DNA of 47,906 nt from Alphaproteobacteria bacterium (GCA_021774695.1 JAJFIU010000010.1:1-47906), one strand, 5' to 3'. Numbered from the stretch's first letter, positions 8,910-17,953 are shown. The notes: generated by a model not told the origin, from the letters alone. Program-made: numbers and translations.

Positions 8910-10571
8910 ATGAACTTACTTAAGGGCGCTGTATTGAGCCTGATACTTTTATGCGCAGGTTCAGCGCACGCAGACACTGGTATCAAAGTTGTCAAAACCT
9001 ATTCGGTGGGTGCAGCGCCGCACGGCATGCGGCTTGACGGCAATAGTTTACTGATCGCATTGTCGGGTGAAGACGCTGTGGTGCGCATTGATCTTAAAAC
9101 CGGTGCTGAGCTGTCACGCTGGCCGGTTGCTGGGGTGCCGCTTGATATTATTCGTAGCAAAAATGGCTGGCTGGTGACCACATTTAGAAGCGACCAGCTG
9201 ATCGAAATAGACGGCATGTCCGGCCAAGAACTGGCCCGCTGGGCTGTGGGCAAAAGCCCCAGCCTTTTCTCTGAAAAGCTCTCCGCTGGCCTAACCCATG
9301 TCACCAGTGAGTTTGCTGACACTCTCACCGTATTTAACCCTGTCAATAATACAGTTGTTGCATCATATGCTACTGGCAAGCGACCCTATCCGGCCGATGT
9401 CACCAAAGACGGCGTCCTGGCGTTCGTGCCCAACCGCGACGCTAATTCAGTGTCGGTGATCGACTTGCTCAACAAAAAGATAGTTACAGAAACACCGGTT
9501 TGCAAAACCCCTGAAGGCGGTGCGCTGATTGAGAGTGAAAATGTTTACATGGTCGCCTGCGGCGAATCCAACGCGGTAGCACTAATTAACACCGCCTCGT
9601 TTGAAGTGATTGCCACGATCAACAGGGGCATCGGTACACGGCCCTTTGCTGTAACTGAAAGTACAGATGGTCGCTTTGCCTTCGTTAATAACGCTGGCGG
9701 CGAAACCTTGTCAGTGATTGATGTTGCCACCCGCACGGTGGTGGACCAAATCACCGTCGGCAAGCAACCCATCGTTATGCGCGCATTCGGCAACAAGCTA
9801 TTTGTCACCAACGAAGTCAGCGGTACCCTTTCCATTCTCGAAATCCCTGCGGCACCCGCAGTGCCGGTTGGAACGGCTAAAAAGGAGGTGGTGGTCCTGG
9901 GTATGATCCACGGGCGGCACACCGATAGCCAGACTTACGGGTTGCCATACTTAACCCGCATTTTTGAAGCGATAGACCCTAACTATGTGCTTGTAGAAAT
10001 TCCGCCAAACCGAATGGAGGCCACCATGAAGGGTTTCCGTGAAACCGGCGAAATTCAGGAGCCGCGCGCAAAACGCTTCCCTGAATATGTTGGCGCATTA
10101 TTTCCGCTTTCAACCCGCATGGACTTTGAAATGATTGGCACAGCTGGCTGGAACAGCCACATGAATGAATACCGAAGCGCTGCACTGAAACGCATTGAGA
10201 GCAACCCTGCTCGCGCAGCAGATTGGGCCGAGTACCGCGCCGCAATAGAAGCGGGCGAGGCAACCATGAAAGGCCTAGAGGAAGACCCGTATTTTATCAA
10301 CAGCGACGCCTATGATGCAGCCACCCAAAAACAGCTGGAGCCCTACGACCGCCTGTTCAACGACGAGATTGGCCCCGGCGGCTGGACCACCATAAACCAG
10401 GCCCATTACGGGCATATTGCCGACGCGCTGGACCGTTTGAGCGGCCAAGGTAAACGCATCATGATCACTTACGGTGCAGGCCATAAGTATTGGTTTCTGG
10501 AACAATTGCGAAAGCGGGATGACATTACACTTCTCGACCCGCATAAATTTTTGGATGCGGCCAAGGAATAA
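8910..10571 (+). CDS. Secreted YVTN-type beta-propeller fused to a TIKI/TraB-like domain
   Basis: Probable periplasmic two-domain protein (553 aa) of unknown function. The signal peptide MNLLKGAVLSLILLCAGSAHA ends in an AxA cleavage site. Residues about 25-315 form repeated blades with the YVTN/surface-antigen pattern (for example SVIDVATRTVVDQITVGKQP). From residue 324 the sequence changes to VVVLGMIHG...VLVEIPPNR and ends with TYGAGHKYWFLEQL: two GxxH motifs (H334 and H525) and a conserved Glu, as in the TIKI/TraB/PrgY metalloprotease-like fold; this last assignment is inference. I chose the ATG at 8910 with AGGTGG 5 bp upstream; the longer frame opens with a TTG inside the ogt stop. An AGGAGG sits exactly at the domain junction (9883-9888), 13 nt before an in-frame ATG. 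Confidence 0.8.
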   Translation: MNLLKGAVLSLILLCAGSAHADTGIKVVKTYSVGAAPHGMRLDGNSLLIALSGEDAVVRIDLKTGAELSRWPVAGVPLDIIRSKNGWLVTTFRSDQLIEIDGMSGQELARWAVGKSPSLFSEKLSAGLTHVTSEFADTLTVFNPVNNTVVASYATGKRPYPADVTKDGVLAFVPNRDANSVSVIDLLNKKIVTETPVCKTPEGGALIESENVYMVACGESNAVALINTASFEVIATINRGIGTRPFAVTESTDGRFAFVNNAGGETLSVIDVATRTVVDQITVGKQPIVMRAFGNKLFVTNEVSGTLSILEIPAAPAVPVGTAKKEVVVLGMIHGRHTDSQTYGLPYLTRIFEAIDPNYVLVEIPPNRMEATMKGFRETGEIQEPRAKRFPEYVGALFPLSTRMDFEMIGTAGWNSHMNEYRSAALKRIESNPARAADWAEYRAAIEAGEATMKGLEEDPYFINSDAYDAATQKQLEPYDRLFNDEIGPGGWTTINQAHYGHIADALDRLSGQGKRIMITYGAGHKYWFLEQLRKRDDITLLDPHKFLDAAKE

Positions 10572-10572
10572 A

Positions 10573-10597
10573 AAAGGCCCGCCATGAGCGAGCCTTT
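10573..10597. terminator. Bidirectional rho-independent terminator
   Basis: Inverted repeat AAAGGC-c-CGC / GCG-a-GCCTTT with a 5-nt CATGA loop. On the minus strand it is followed by a run of six T, so it should end the rho transcript well. On the plus strand a T-rich stretch follows and it can end the ogt-propeller transcript. Confidence 0.82.
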
Positions 10598-10621
10598 AAT
10601 TTTAATTGTATTTGCGTTCGA

Positions 10622-11878
10622 TCAGTTATTCATCTGATTGAAGAAGTCCTCGTTATTTTTGCTGTCCTTGAGCTTAGCAAGCAAGAATTCCATTGCATCG
10701 ATTGTCCCCATTGGGGTCAAGATACGGCGCAGCACCCACATTTTGGATAGCGTGCCTGGATCTACCAGCAGCTCTTCCTTACGCGTACCAGACTTGAGAA
10801 TATCAATAGCCGGGAACACGCGCTTGTCAGCAACCTTACGGTCGAGGATGATCTCACAGTTACCAGTACCTTTGAATTCCTCAAAGATCACTTCGTCCAT
10901 GCGGCTGCCGGTCTCAATAAGGGCGGTTGCAATGATCGACAGCGAACCACCTTCCTCGATGTTACGAGCTGCACCAAAGAAGCGCTTGGGCCGCTGCAGG
11001 GCGTTAGCGTCCACACCGCCGGTCAGAACCTTACCAGACGACGGCACCACCGTGTTGTAGGCACGCGCCAGGCGGGTGATGCTATCGAGCAAAATCACCA
11101 CATCTTTGCCGTGCTCAACAAGACGTTTGGCTTTTTCGATGACCATCTCTGAAACTTGTACGTGACGTGAAGCGGGTTCGTCAAAAGTACTGGAGACAAC
11201 CTCGCCCTTCACGCTGCGCTGCATGTCGGTAACCTCTTCAGGTCGCTCGTCGATAAGCAGCACGATCACATAACATTCAGGATGATTAGCGGTGATACTT
11301 TTGGCAATATTTTGCAGCAGCACGGTTTTACCGGTGCGCGGCGGTGCCACGATCAGCGCCCGCTGGCCTTTACCAACCGGAGACACAAGATCAATCACCC
11401 GCGGTGATCTATCTTTAACCGTTGGATCATCCGGGTCCAGCTTAAGTTTTTCGTCCGGATACAGCGGTGTCAGGTTATCAAAGTGAATTTTGTGTTTCGT
11501 TTTTTCCGGTTCGTCAAAGTTGATCGATGATACCTTCAACAAAGCGAAATATCGCTCGCCGTCTTTGGGTGCCCGAATTTGACCTTCAACCGTATCACCG
11601 GTTCTAAGCGCAAACCGTCTGATCTGGCTGGGGCTGATATAAATATCATCTGGGCCCGGCAGATAGTTAGATTCCGGGCTACGCAGGAAGCCAAATCCAT
11701 CGGACAGGATTTCAATAACCCCGGCGCCTGAAATTTCAATATCGTCCTCGGCTAATTGCTTGAGGATAGCGAACATCATGTCTTGTTTGCGCATGCTGCT
11801 CGCGTTTTCAACGCCAACCTCTTCCGCTAGGGATAGTAGGTCAGCTGGTGATTTTTCTTTGAGATCCTGTAAATGCAT
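10622..11878 (-). CDS. rho: Transcription termination factor Rho
   Basis: Hexameric RNA helicase/translocase that ends transcription at rut sites. N-terminal Rho-N helices ([15 protein letters not shown]), the OSB/S1-like RNA-binding domain ([19 protein letters not shown]), the P-loop [12 protein letters not shown], Walker [17 protein letters not shown] and the Q/R-loop region follow in order. I chose the ATG at 11878 (418 aa, the usual length) rather than a TTG four codons upstream. It stands alone behind a 360-bp leader region and has its own strong hairpin terminator. Confidence 0.97.
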   Translation of the reverse strand: MHLQDLKEKSPADLLSLAEEVGVENASSMRKQDMMFAILKQLAEDDIEISGAGVIEILSDGFGFLRSPESNYLPGPDDIYISPSQIRRFALRTGDTVEGQIRAPKDGERYFALLKVSSINFDEPEKTKHKIHFDNLTPLYPDEKLKLDPDDPTVKDRSPRVIDLVSPVGKGQRALIVAPPRTGKTVLLQNIAKSITANHPECYVIVLLIDERPEEVTDMQRSVKGEVVSSTFDEPASRHVQVSEMVIEKAKRLVEHGKDVVILLDSITRLARAYNTVVPSSGKVLTGGVDANALQRPKRFFGAARNIEEGGSLSIIATALIETGSRMDEVIFEEFKGTGNCEIILDRKVADKRVFPAIDILKSGTRKEELLVDPGTLSKMWVLRRILTPMGTIDAMEFLLAKLKDSKNNEDFFNQMNN

Positions 11879-12239
11879 TGGATCGACCAAACTCTTTTCT
11901 TAATGTGATAATAGGATGTGAAGGATGGGTTTTTAAGTCCCGGTGGGTTTATCTGATGGGTTTGCCTGAAAATTTTGAAAATATGTCTGTTTGCAAACAT
12001 GTCTGAAGGCAATTTTAAATGATAGCAGCTGTTTTTTGCGGTCGCATACTGCAACCAATGTCTGCCTTAACGAATTATTCCCATACATTTGACTTTAATT
12101 ATTAGGATCAAAATAAGGGGAAGTTGTGACGGGTTGACGGAAATATCAACGCCGTTAAGGCTACCACCAATCGGCTAAGTGTCAAGCCAATTGACCTGTA
12201 ACAAGGGTTTAGGCAGCCTTTGGCGATCATGTAGCGGGT
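11879..12239. other. Intergenic region upstream of rho
   Basis: A 361-bp gap between hemJ and rho without a credible gene; the small open frame crossing it is AT-rich and reads back into rho. Visible structure is a perfect 12-bp palindrome TGTTTGCAAACA at 11988-11999, flanked by two copies of ATGTCTG (11983 and 11999). Long leaders are known for rho, which is autoregulated in studied bacteria, but nothing here proves it. Confidence 0.5.
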
Positions 12240-12683
12240 CTAAAACGGTTTTACAACCACTAAAATAACCACTGCGATGATGACAACAGCGGGAATTTCA
12301 TTAACTCTACGGTAAAAACTTTCGCCGCGTTTACGTTCGCCAGCGGCCATTTCTTTACGCCACCGCGACAAAAAGCCGTGAAATCCAGAAAAAAGTATCA
12401 CTAATGCTAATTTAGCGTGAAGCCATCCTCCAGCACCAAATCCGATATTTACAACCAATGCTACGCCAAAAATCCACGTGATAATCATTGCCGGGTTTAC
12501 AATAATTCGTATCAGTTTTTGCTCGCGCTCAATCCATTTTTTGTCTTCATCAGACCCCATTTCACATTGGCAATGATAGGCAAAATAACGCGGTAGCAAA
12601 AACATGCCAGCCATCCAGAATATGACAAAAATGATATGTAGCGCTTTAACCCAGAGATAGGCGCTGCCTAAATAGCCTTCCAT
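12240..12683 (-). CDS. hemJ: Protoporphyrinogen IX oxidase HemJ
   Basis: Heme-binding integral membrane protein that oxidises protoporphyrinogen IX to protoporphyrin IX, the next-to-last heme step in bacteria lacking HemG or HemY. Four hydrophobic helices are visible; the first contains the conserved HIIFVIFWMAGMFLLPRYFAYH with its histidine and arginine. A GTG three codons upstream (12692) is also possible; I prefer the ATG at 12683 (147 aa). It lies 39 bp downstream of hemE, so both heme genes are likely co-transcribed. Confidence 0.93.
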   Translation of the reverse strand: MEGYLGSAYLWVKALHIIFVIFWMAGMFLLPRYFAYHCQCEMGSDEDKKWIEREQKLIRIIVNPAMIITWIFGVALVVNIGFGAGGWLHAKLALVILFSGFHGFLSRWRKEMAAGERKRGESFYRRVNEIPAVVIIAVVILVVVKPF

Positions 12684-12722
12684 ATCGATCACTTTCTTTC
12701 AATATATTGAAAATATTATAGC

Positions 12723-13754
12723 TTATCTGCGATAATTTCTTATCGTATCCGACAATAACGCAACATTTTCCGGCGGCGTTTCCGGCACAAAACCATGACC
12801 TAGATTGAAAACATGGGGACCATTTTTCAATGCTTCCAAAATTCGTATTGCTTCATCAACCATAGGCTGGCCGCCACTGACCACCAAATGCGGATCAATA
12901 TTGCCCTGAACGCAAACTTTATCTTGCAATGTGTTTGCCGCCCAGTCCAGTGGCACACCTGTATCAAGCGACACAGCATCAACCCCGGTTTCAGCGATGA
13001 AACGGGCATATTGCAATCCGGCCAACCGCGGAAAACCAATAATCGGCGTATCCGGGTGTTTTGCCCGAACTTTATCAACAATTGCTTTTGTTGGCCTTAA
13101 TACCCAGTCATCAAAAACAGATTCTGGCAGCGCCGCGGCCCAACTATCAAATATCTGAACAGCATCAGCTCCAGCTTCAATTTGCTTGCACAGATACTGG
13201 GCCGTTGCTTCCACTAACAAATCCATAATACGCCCAAACAGATCTGGATCGCCGTAACCCATTTGCCGCGCCGCCGCATGGTCTTTACTGCCCGCGCCGT
13301 CAATCATGTAGGTGGCCACGGTCCAGGGCGCGCCCGCAAACCCCAATAAAGTAGTTTCAGGTGGCAGCATATTCTTGAGCTTCGCCACCGTCTGGTATAC
13401 GGCGTCAACCTTATCGTGAAAGCCTGTCAGGGATAACTGGTCAACATCAGCTTTGGTTTTTACCGGCGTTAATTTAGGCCCAGATCCCACCTCAAACCAA
13501 ACATTCTGGCCCAGACCGTCTGGCACCAATAATATATCTGCAAATAATATGGCGCCGTCCATCCCATACCGGCGAAGTGGCTGCAAAGTTACCTCAGCAG
13601 CTTTGTCTGGGCTGTAACAAAATTCCATAAAGGACTTTGTGGTTGCTCTAACTTCACGGTATTCGGGCAGGTACCGGCCAGCTTGACGCATAAACCAAAA
13701 AGGTACCCGTTCACCAGGGTTTCCTCTTAGTGTTTCCAACAGTATTTTACTCAT
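12723..13754 (-). CDS. hemE: Uroporphyrinogen decarboxylase
   Basis: Cytosolic TIM-barrel enzyme converting uroporphyrinogen III to coproporphyrinogen III. The signature WFMRQAGRYLPEYR is at residues 21-34, with the catalytic aspartate region ILFADILLVPDGLG and the YMIDGAGSKDH segment also intact. The 343 aa are full length. Its start faces the DnaA-box region, as hemE does at the Caulobacter origin. Confidence 0.97.
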   Translation of the reverse strand: MSKILLETLRGNPGERVPFWFMRQAGRYLPEYREVRATTKSFMEFCYSPDKAAEVTLQPLRRYGMDGAILFADILLVPDGLGQNVWFEVGSGPKLTPVKTKADVDQLSLTGFHDKVDAVYQTVAKLKNMLPPETTLLGFAGAPWTVATYMIDGAGSKDHAAARQMGYGDPDLFGRIMDLLVEATAQYLCKQIEAGADAVQIFDSWAAALPESVFDDWVLRPTKAIVDKVRAKHPDTPIIGFPRLAGLQYARFIAETGVDAVSLDTGVPLDWAANTLQDKVCVQGNIDPHLVVSGGQPMVDEAIRILEALKNGPHVFNLGHGFVPETPPENVALLSDTIRNYRR

Positions 13755-13907
13755 TACGGATCCGCTTTTTTGCTGACATATTTGATATCAAATTAGGTGT
13801 TATTTCGCTAAACTCAGCGTCTATATGGCACCACTCTTCACTTAATTAAAAGATATAATAAAGGATGGTTGATATAGTAGAACCCTGTGAATTGTGGGGA
13901 TAACTTT

Positions 13908-13916
13908 TTATCCACA
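13908..13916 (+). other. DnaA box (perfect)
   Basis: TTATCCACA, identical to the strong DnaA box consensus. A facing near match, TTATCCCCA on the minus strand, lies at 13895-13903. Confidence 0.85.
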
Positions 13917-14050
13917 AATTTATCATCAAATCAGCGCTTATCATCACCAGACACATTTATAGGGTTCGCATTGTGAACAAGAAAGATGGACCCATGCTAT
14001 AGCTATAGACAACGCTACATTTTGAACTGACAGTTTTGTTATTTTGTTGT

Positions 14051-14059
14051 TGTGGATAA
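14051..14059 (-). other. DnaA box (perfect)
   Basis: TGTGGATAA on the plus strand, the exact complement of TTATCCACA. A T-rich run precedes it. Confidence 0.85.
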
Positions 14060-14118
14060 CGAGGAAAAGATAGCGACATGCCATCAATTAATACATGTTG
14101 TCCCTGTTATGTTTTGAT

Positions 14119-14127
14119 TGTGGAAAA
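14119..14127 (-). other. DnaA box (one mismatch)
   Basis: TTTTCCACA on the minus strand, one base from consensus, between the perfect box at 14051 and the cluster at 14208-14228. Confidence 0.6.
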
Positions 14128-14207
14128 GATTCACAACTACATAGAAACCACATTCCAATTTGGGCATAAAAATCATACCTTGTTTATGCATGCTGTTGTC
14201 AGGTGGG

Positions 14208-14228
14208 TTGTCCACATGGTTATCCCCT
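14208..14228 (+). other. Pair of weaker DnaA boxes
   Basis: TTGTCCACA (14208-14216, one mismatch) and TTATCCCCT (14220-14228, two mismatches) in the same orientation, 3 bp apart, about 70 bp before ppsR. Confidence 0.6.
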
Positions 14229-14296
14229 GAGGTGAAAACGACTCGCAGCAGCGATAGGCGGCCCAAAAATACGCTCGGCGTGAAAGCTTTAGATAT

Positions 14297-15169
14297 ATGA
14301 AATTTGACCCTAGCCATAACACCACAAACGGAGAGTATCATCTTCATTTGGTATCCGACTCCACCGGAGAAACCCTGGAAGCGATAGTGTCGGCCGCACT
14401 GGTTCAATTTGAGGGCGTCGAAGTTCACAAGCATTATTGGCCGTTGGTGCGAACTGCGACCCAAATGAGCCGTTTGATGGAGGACATCAAAGAGCACCCC
14501 GGGCTTATCATGTATACGTTGGTTAATCAGGAAATACGCGAAGTTCTGGACCGAGAATGCCGTAATGCCAACTTGCCAATACTGCCTATTCTGGACCCGG
14601 TTATTAATCTCTTGGGTTCTTACTTTGGGGTTCAAGCATCGCATAAGCCCGGCCGCCAGCATACTTTGGATGCTGATTATTTTGAGCGAATAGATGCGCT
14701 ACAATTTTCCATGGCGCACGATGATGGCCAGCTGATTGAAGATTTGCCACAAGCAGACATTGTTCTCATCGGTGTGTCGCGTTCTTCAAAAACACCCACC
14801 AGCATTTATCTGGCCAATAAAGGCTATAAAACCATGAACGTGCCATTTGTGCCTCATGTGCCTATGCCGCCTTTACTTGATGTATTGCGCGACAAATTTG
14901 TCATTGGCTTGACCACCAGCCCTGAACGTTTATCGCAAATTCGTACCAACAGGCTGCGCTCCATTAATGAAGATGAAGACGGAAGCTATACCGATTTACA
15001 GCTTATTCAGGATGAGATTAAACAGTGTCGCCGATATTGTACTGACCGTGGTTGGCAAACCATCGATGTGACGCGTCGCTCCATCGAAGAAAGTGCTGCC
15101 GCTATTTTAAACCGTTACCATCAATGGTTAGACGCCCGCGGCATCAAAAAACCGCCGTTGACTGAGTAA
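14297..15169 (+). CDS. ppsR: Pyruvate, water dikinase/PPDK regulatory protein (DUF299)
   Basis: Bifunctional ADP-dependent kinase / Pi-dependent phosphorylase that controls PEP synthase or pyruvate phosphate dikinase. It has the HLVSDSTGETLE start and the P-loop-like GVSRSSKTPTSIYLA, both hallmarks of the family, and a normal 290 aa. This gene (RP001 in older literature) marks the right side of the origin in Caulobacter and Rickettsia. Its stop overlaps the maf start by one base (TAATG). Confidence 0.94.
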   Translation: MKFDPSHNTTNGEYHLHLVSDSTGETLEAIVSAALVQFEGVEVHKHYWPLVRTATQMSRLMEDIKEHPGLIMYTLVNQEIREVLDRECRNANLPILPILDPVINLLGSYFGVQASHKPGRQHTLDADYFERIDALQFSMAHDDGQLIEDLPQADIVLIGVSRSSKTPTSIYLANKGYKTMNVPFVPHVPMPPLLDVLRDKFVIGLTTSPERLSQIRTNRLRSINEDEDGSYTDLQLIQDEIKQCRRYCTDRGWQTIDVTRRSIEESAAAILNRYHQWLDARGIKKPPLTE

Positions 15170-15780
15170 TGGCAAACGCTTCTTTAATGCCGTTAATCCT
15201 AGCGTCGGCAAGTACCACTCGCAAGCGTATGCTAACCAATGCAGGCGTTGCCGTTGCCGCCGTTGCCGCCACTGTGGACGAAGAGGCTATTAAAGAAAGC
15301 CTGCTAGCAGATGCTGTTCCGCCGCGGGATATCGCTGATTGTTTGGCAGAGGCCAAAGCGCGCAGTGTGTCTAGTGTGCATCCTGATCGCATGGTGCTTG
15401 GAGCGGATCAGGTTTTGGTTCAAGAGGGGCGCGTTTTTTCAAAGGCAAAAACAGTTGATCAAGCCCGGGAAACACTCAAAAGTTTATCAGGCAAGACCCA
15501 CCAACTTATATCCGCGGCCGTTATTTATGATGGCGGACAGCCTGTATGGCGCGCAGTATCTTCTGCGAATTTGTCCGTGCGGCCTCTATCGGATGATTTT
15601 ATTGATAATTATTTGGCGGCGTTGGGCGAAGACGCTTTCTGGAGCGTGGGCTGTTACCAGCTGGAAGGTTTGGGCGCACAGCTTTTCAACAAAATAGACG
15701 GTGATTATTTTACTATTCTAGGCCTGCCCTTGTTGTCGGTTCTTGATTTTCTGCGTGGGCGCGGCATGGTGGTGGCATGA
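15169..15780 (+). CDS. maf: Maf-family nucleoside triphosphate pyrophosphatase
   Basis: House-cleaning pyrophosphatase acting on non-canonical or pyrimidine nucleoside triphosphates. It shows the LASASTTRKRML start, the acidic DEEAIKESL segment, LGADQVLV and FSKAKTVDQARETLKSLSGKTH, all in family order. The 203 aa are normal. Substrate type (dTTP/UTP or m7GTP) cannot be decided here. Second gene of the ppsR-dnaQ operon. Confidence 0.92.
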   Translation: MANASLMPLILASASTTRKRMLTNAGVAVAAVAATVDEEAIKESLLADAVPPRDIADCLAEAKARSVSSVHPDRMVLGADQVLVQEGRVFSKAKTVDQARETLKSLSGKTHQLISAAVIYDGGQPVWRAVSSANLSVRPLSDDFIDNYLAALGEDAFWSVGCYQLEGLGAQLFNKIDGDYFTILGLPLLSVLDFLRGRGMVVA

Positions 15781-16661
15781 AAAACCCACCCGGCCAGAAA
15801 AAACTGAAAGCAGCGGTGATTGGAATGCCGATAAAACAATCCCTGTCTCCGGTTATGCACGCGCACTGGTTTGAAATGGCAGGCTTGAGCGGCGACTATA
15901 GCGCTATAGAGGTTGCACCGAATGACCTTGAAACGCAGGTAAAAGCATTTCAGAAAAACGCTTTCTCCGGCTTCAATATAACGGTGCCGCACAAAACCGA
16001 AATTGTGCCATTTCTGGATAAGCTTGCGCCGTCAGCTCGGCAAATTGGTGCGGTCAATACTGTAAAAATAAGCGAAGAAGGCATACTCACCGGGTTTAAT
16101 ACCGATGGCATTGGCTTTTTAAAGAATCTAAACGAACAAGCCTCCGGGTGGCCCAATGATAAACCTGTGTTGGTGCTCGGTGCGGGCGGCGCCGCGCGGG
16201 CTATCGCGACAGCGCTGCTTAATACCGGCGTTCCGATGATTATGCTGTGTAACCGTACACGGGAAAAAACCCAAAGCTTAGCGGACGATATTGGCCGGGG
16301 CCGCATTACGGTGGTTGATTGGGACGAGCGAAATCATGCGGTTGCTGGGGCTGGCCTTGTCGTCAACACAACCGTACTTGGCATGGTGGGGCAAAAAAAA
16401 CTGTCGCTGGACCTGTCTGGTGCCACAGCTGATACGGTTATTTATGACATTGTTTATAAACCATTGAACACTGATCTACTTACGGCTGCGAGAAACCGAG
16501 GCCTCAAAACCGTGGACGGCCTCGGTATGCTGGTGCATCAGGGCGCGGCTGCGTTTAAAATCTGGTTTGATATTGATGCCAGGTACGACGATGCGCTTCG
16601 CAGCAAACTTCTAGCCGCGCTGGGTGAAAAGCCATCTGTATCAGGTGAGGTTGGTTTATGA
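15777..16661 (+). CDS. aroE: Shikimate dehydrogenase (NADP+)
   Basis: Reduces 3-dehydroshikimate to shikimate in the aromatic amino acid pathway. The shikimate-binding segment KQSLSPVMHAHWF, catalytic lysine in NITVPHKTE, the aspartate of NTDGIGF, and the NADP-binding GAGGAARAI followed by CNRTREK are present. It overlaps maf and coaE by 4 bp each (ATGA), indicating translational coupling. Confidence 0.95.
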   Translation: MKNPPGQKKLKAAVIGMPIKQSLSPVMHAHWFEMAGLSGDYSAIEVAPNDLETQVKAFQKNAFSGFNITVPHKTEIVPFLDKLAPSARQIGAVNTVKISEEGILTGFNTDGIGFLKNLNEQASGWPNDKPVLVLGAGGAARAIATALLNTGVPMIMLCNRTREKTQSLADDIGRGRITVVDWDERNHAVAGAGLVVNTTVLGMVGQKKLSLDLSGATADTVIYDIVYKPLNTDLLTAARNRGLKTVDGLGMLVHQGAAAFKIWFDIDARYDDALRSKLLAALGEKPSVSGEVGL

Positions 16662-17257
16662 AAGTTATCGGCCTTACAGGCTCCATTGGTATGGGAAAGT
16701 CAGAAACAGCAGGCATGTTCCGCGAACTCGGTGTTCCGGTTTTTGATGCTGACGCCGTGGTTCACAAGTTGCAGGCCCCCGGTGGCCTAGCGATCCCGGT
16801 GATTGAACTGGCTTTTCCCGGCGTTATTGAAGCGGGCGTGCTGGACCGTCAAAAACTTGGTGCCATTGTTTTTGCAGACACGGATGCAAAAAAGAGGCTT
16901 GAGGCCATCATGCATCCGATGGTGGCAAAGGAACGCACTTTGTTTTTTGCAAGCGCGGAAAAGGCTGGTGCCCCGTTTGTTGTGGTTGATGTGCCGCTAT
17001 TGTTTGAGACCGGCGGCAATGCCGCGTGTGATAAGGTCATTGTTGTTTCAGCGCCCGCAGCTGTCCAGCGTTCGCGGGTTTTGGCGCGCTTGGGCATGAC
17101 CACCGAAAAATTCGAACAAATTCTCTCAAAGCAAACACCAGACGCAGACAAACGCGCTGGCGCGGACTATATTATAGAAACCGACAAAGGGTTTGAGCAC
17201 GCAAGGGCTCGTGTTCAGGAAATTATTGATGATTTAATGGGGCAATACGGGCGATGA
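16658..17257 (+). CDS. coaE: Dephospho-CoA kinase
   Basis: Phosphorylates the 3'-OH of dephospho-CoA, the last step of CoA synthesis. P-loop GLTGSIGMGKSE at the N-terminus, FDADAVVH substrate-binding region and VVDVPLLFETG lid are clear. The 199 aa are full length. Overlaps of 4 bp join it to aroE and dnaQ. Confidence 0.95.
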   Translation: MKVIGLTGSIGMGKSETAGMFRELGVPVFDADAVVHKLQAPGGLAIPVIELAFPGVIEAGVLDRQKLGAIVFADTDAKKRLEAIMHPMVAKERTLFFASAEKAGAPFVVVDVPLLFETGGNAACDKVIVVSAPAAVQRSRVLARLGMTTEKFEQILSKQTPDADKRAGADYIIETDKGFEHARARVQEIIDDLMGQYGR

Positions 17258-17919
17258 GAGAGCTAATTTTCGATACCGAAACAACAGGGTTCGACCCGAT
17301 GACCGGCGACAGGCTTATTGAAATTGGTCTGGTTGAAATGGTTGAAAAGTCGCTTACCGGCTCGACCTATCATATGTATGTTAACCCTGAGCGCGACGTG
17401 CCTGACAGCGCCTTTAAAGTGCACGGCCTATCGAGCGACTTTCTCAAAGACAAGCCAGTGTTCTCGGATATTATGGATGAATTTCTCGAGTATGTGAGCG
17501 ATGACAGCGTGTTGGTGGCGCACAATGCGGATTTTGATATGCGGTTTATAAACTGGGAACTGGAAAATGCTGGCCGCCCTATCATTCATGCTAAACGATT
17601 TGTCGACACCCTGGCGATTGCGCGAACTAAATTCCCCGGTGCAGCTAATAGCCTGGATGCGCTTTGTAGGCGCTTCGGCGTCAACAACACCCATAGAACT
17701 CTACACGGCGCCCTGATGGATGCTGAAATTCTAGCTGATGTCTATATCGAACTGCTGGGTGGCAGGCAGGCAGGTCTTGATTTGGCGGTAGAGAAAGCGG
17801 CCTTTTCGGCAGGGCCGAAAAAACAGCGCGAGCCCCGCAGCTTTCCAGTAAGCGATGAAGAGCTGACCGCGCATCAGGAATTTGTCAAAACACTAAAAAA
17901 CCCGGTTTGGATGAACTGA
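17254..17919 (+). CDS. dnaQ: DNA polymerase III epsilon subunit (proofreading exonuclease)
   Basis: 3'-5' exonuclease of the DnaQ/DEDDh family. ExoI FDTETTGFDP, ExoII HNADFDMRFINWEL and ExoIII HRTLHGALMDAEILA give the four acidic residues and the catalytic histidine. The 221 aa include a C-terminal tail for polymerase alpha contact. Last gene of the coupled operon; 34 bp separate it from the PPOX gene. Confidence 0.95.
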   Translation: MRELIFDTETTGFDPMTGDRLIEIGLVEMVEKSLTGSTYHMYVNPERDVPDSAFKVHGLSSDFLKDKPVFSDIMDEFLEYVSDDSVLVAHNADFDMRFINWELENAGRPIIHAKRFVDTLAIARTKFPGAANSLDALCRRFGVNNTHRTLHGALMDAEILADVYIELLGGRQAGLDLAVEKAAFSAGPKKQREPRSFPVSDEELTAHQEFVKTLKNPVWMN

Positions 17920-17953
17920 TTTTAGGTGGTTTTTATCGGGAGACGTAACGGGC

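Larger units (their letters stand above)
13755..14296. other. Chromosomal replication origin (oriC) candidate
   Basis: A 542-bp gene-free, AT-rich region between hemE and ppsR, exactly the location of Cori in Caulobacter. It holds perfect DnaA boxes TTATCCACA at 13908 (plus) and 14051 (minus), one-mismatch boxes at 13895, 14119 and 14208, and a two-mismatch box at 14220. The boxes at 13895 and 13908 face each other 4 bp apart. AT-rich stretches around 13840-13870 and 14030-14050 could be unwinding elements. CTATAGCTATAG, a perfect 12-bp palindrome, lies at 13997. I found no full CtrA site (TTAA-N7-TTAA). Origin-proximal parS and parAB lie 7-12 kb away. Confidence 0.85.

Noticed and set aside
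11827..12054. Small gene between rho and hemJ
   Set aside because: Overlaps the rho start in another frame; AT-rich composition and no ribosome site or family.
13755..14296. CtrA binding sites in the origin
   Set aside because: TTAA motifs occur, but none with the TTAA-N7-TTAA spacing.
14084..14662. 192-aa open frame overlapping oriC and ppsR on the minus strand
   Set aside because: It covers the ppsR start and DnaA boxes; ppsR is well supported, and this frame resembles nothing known.
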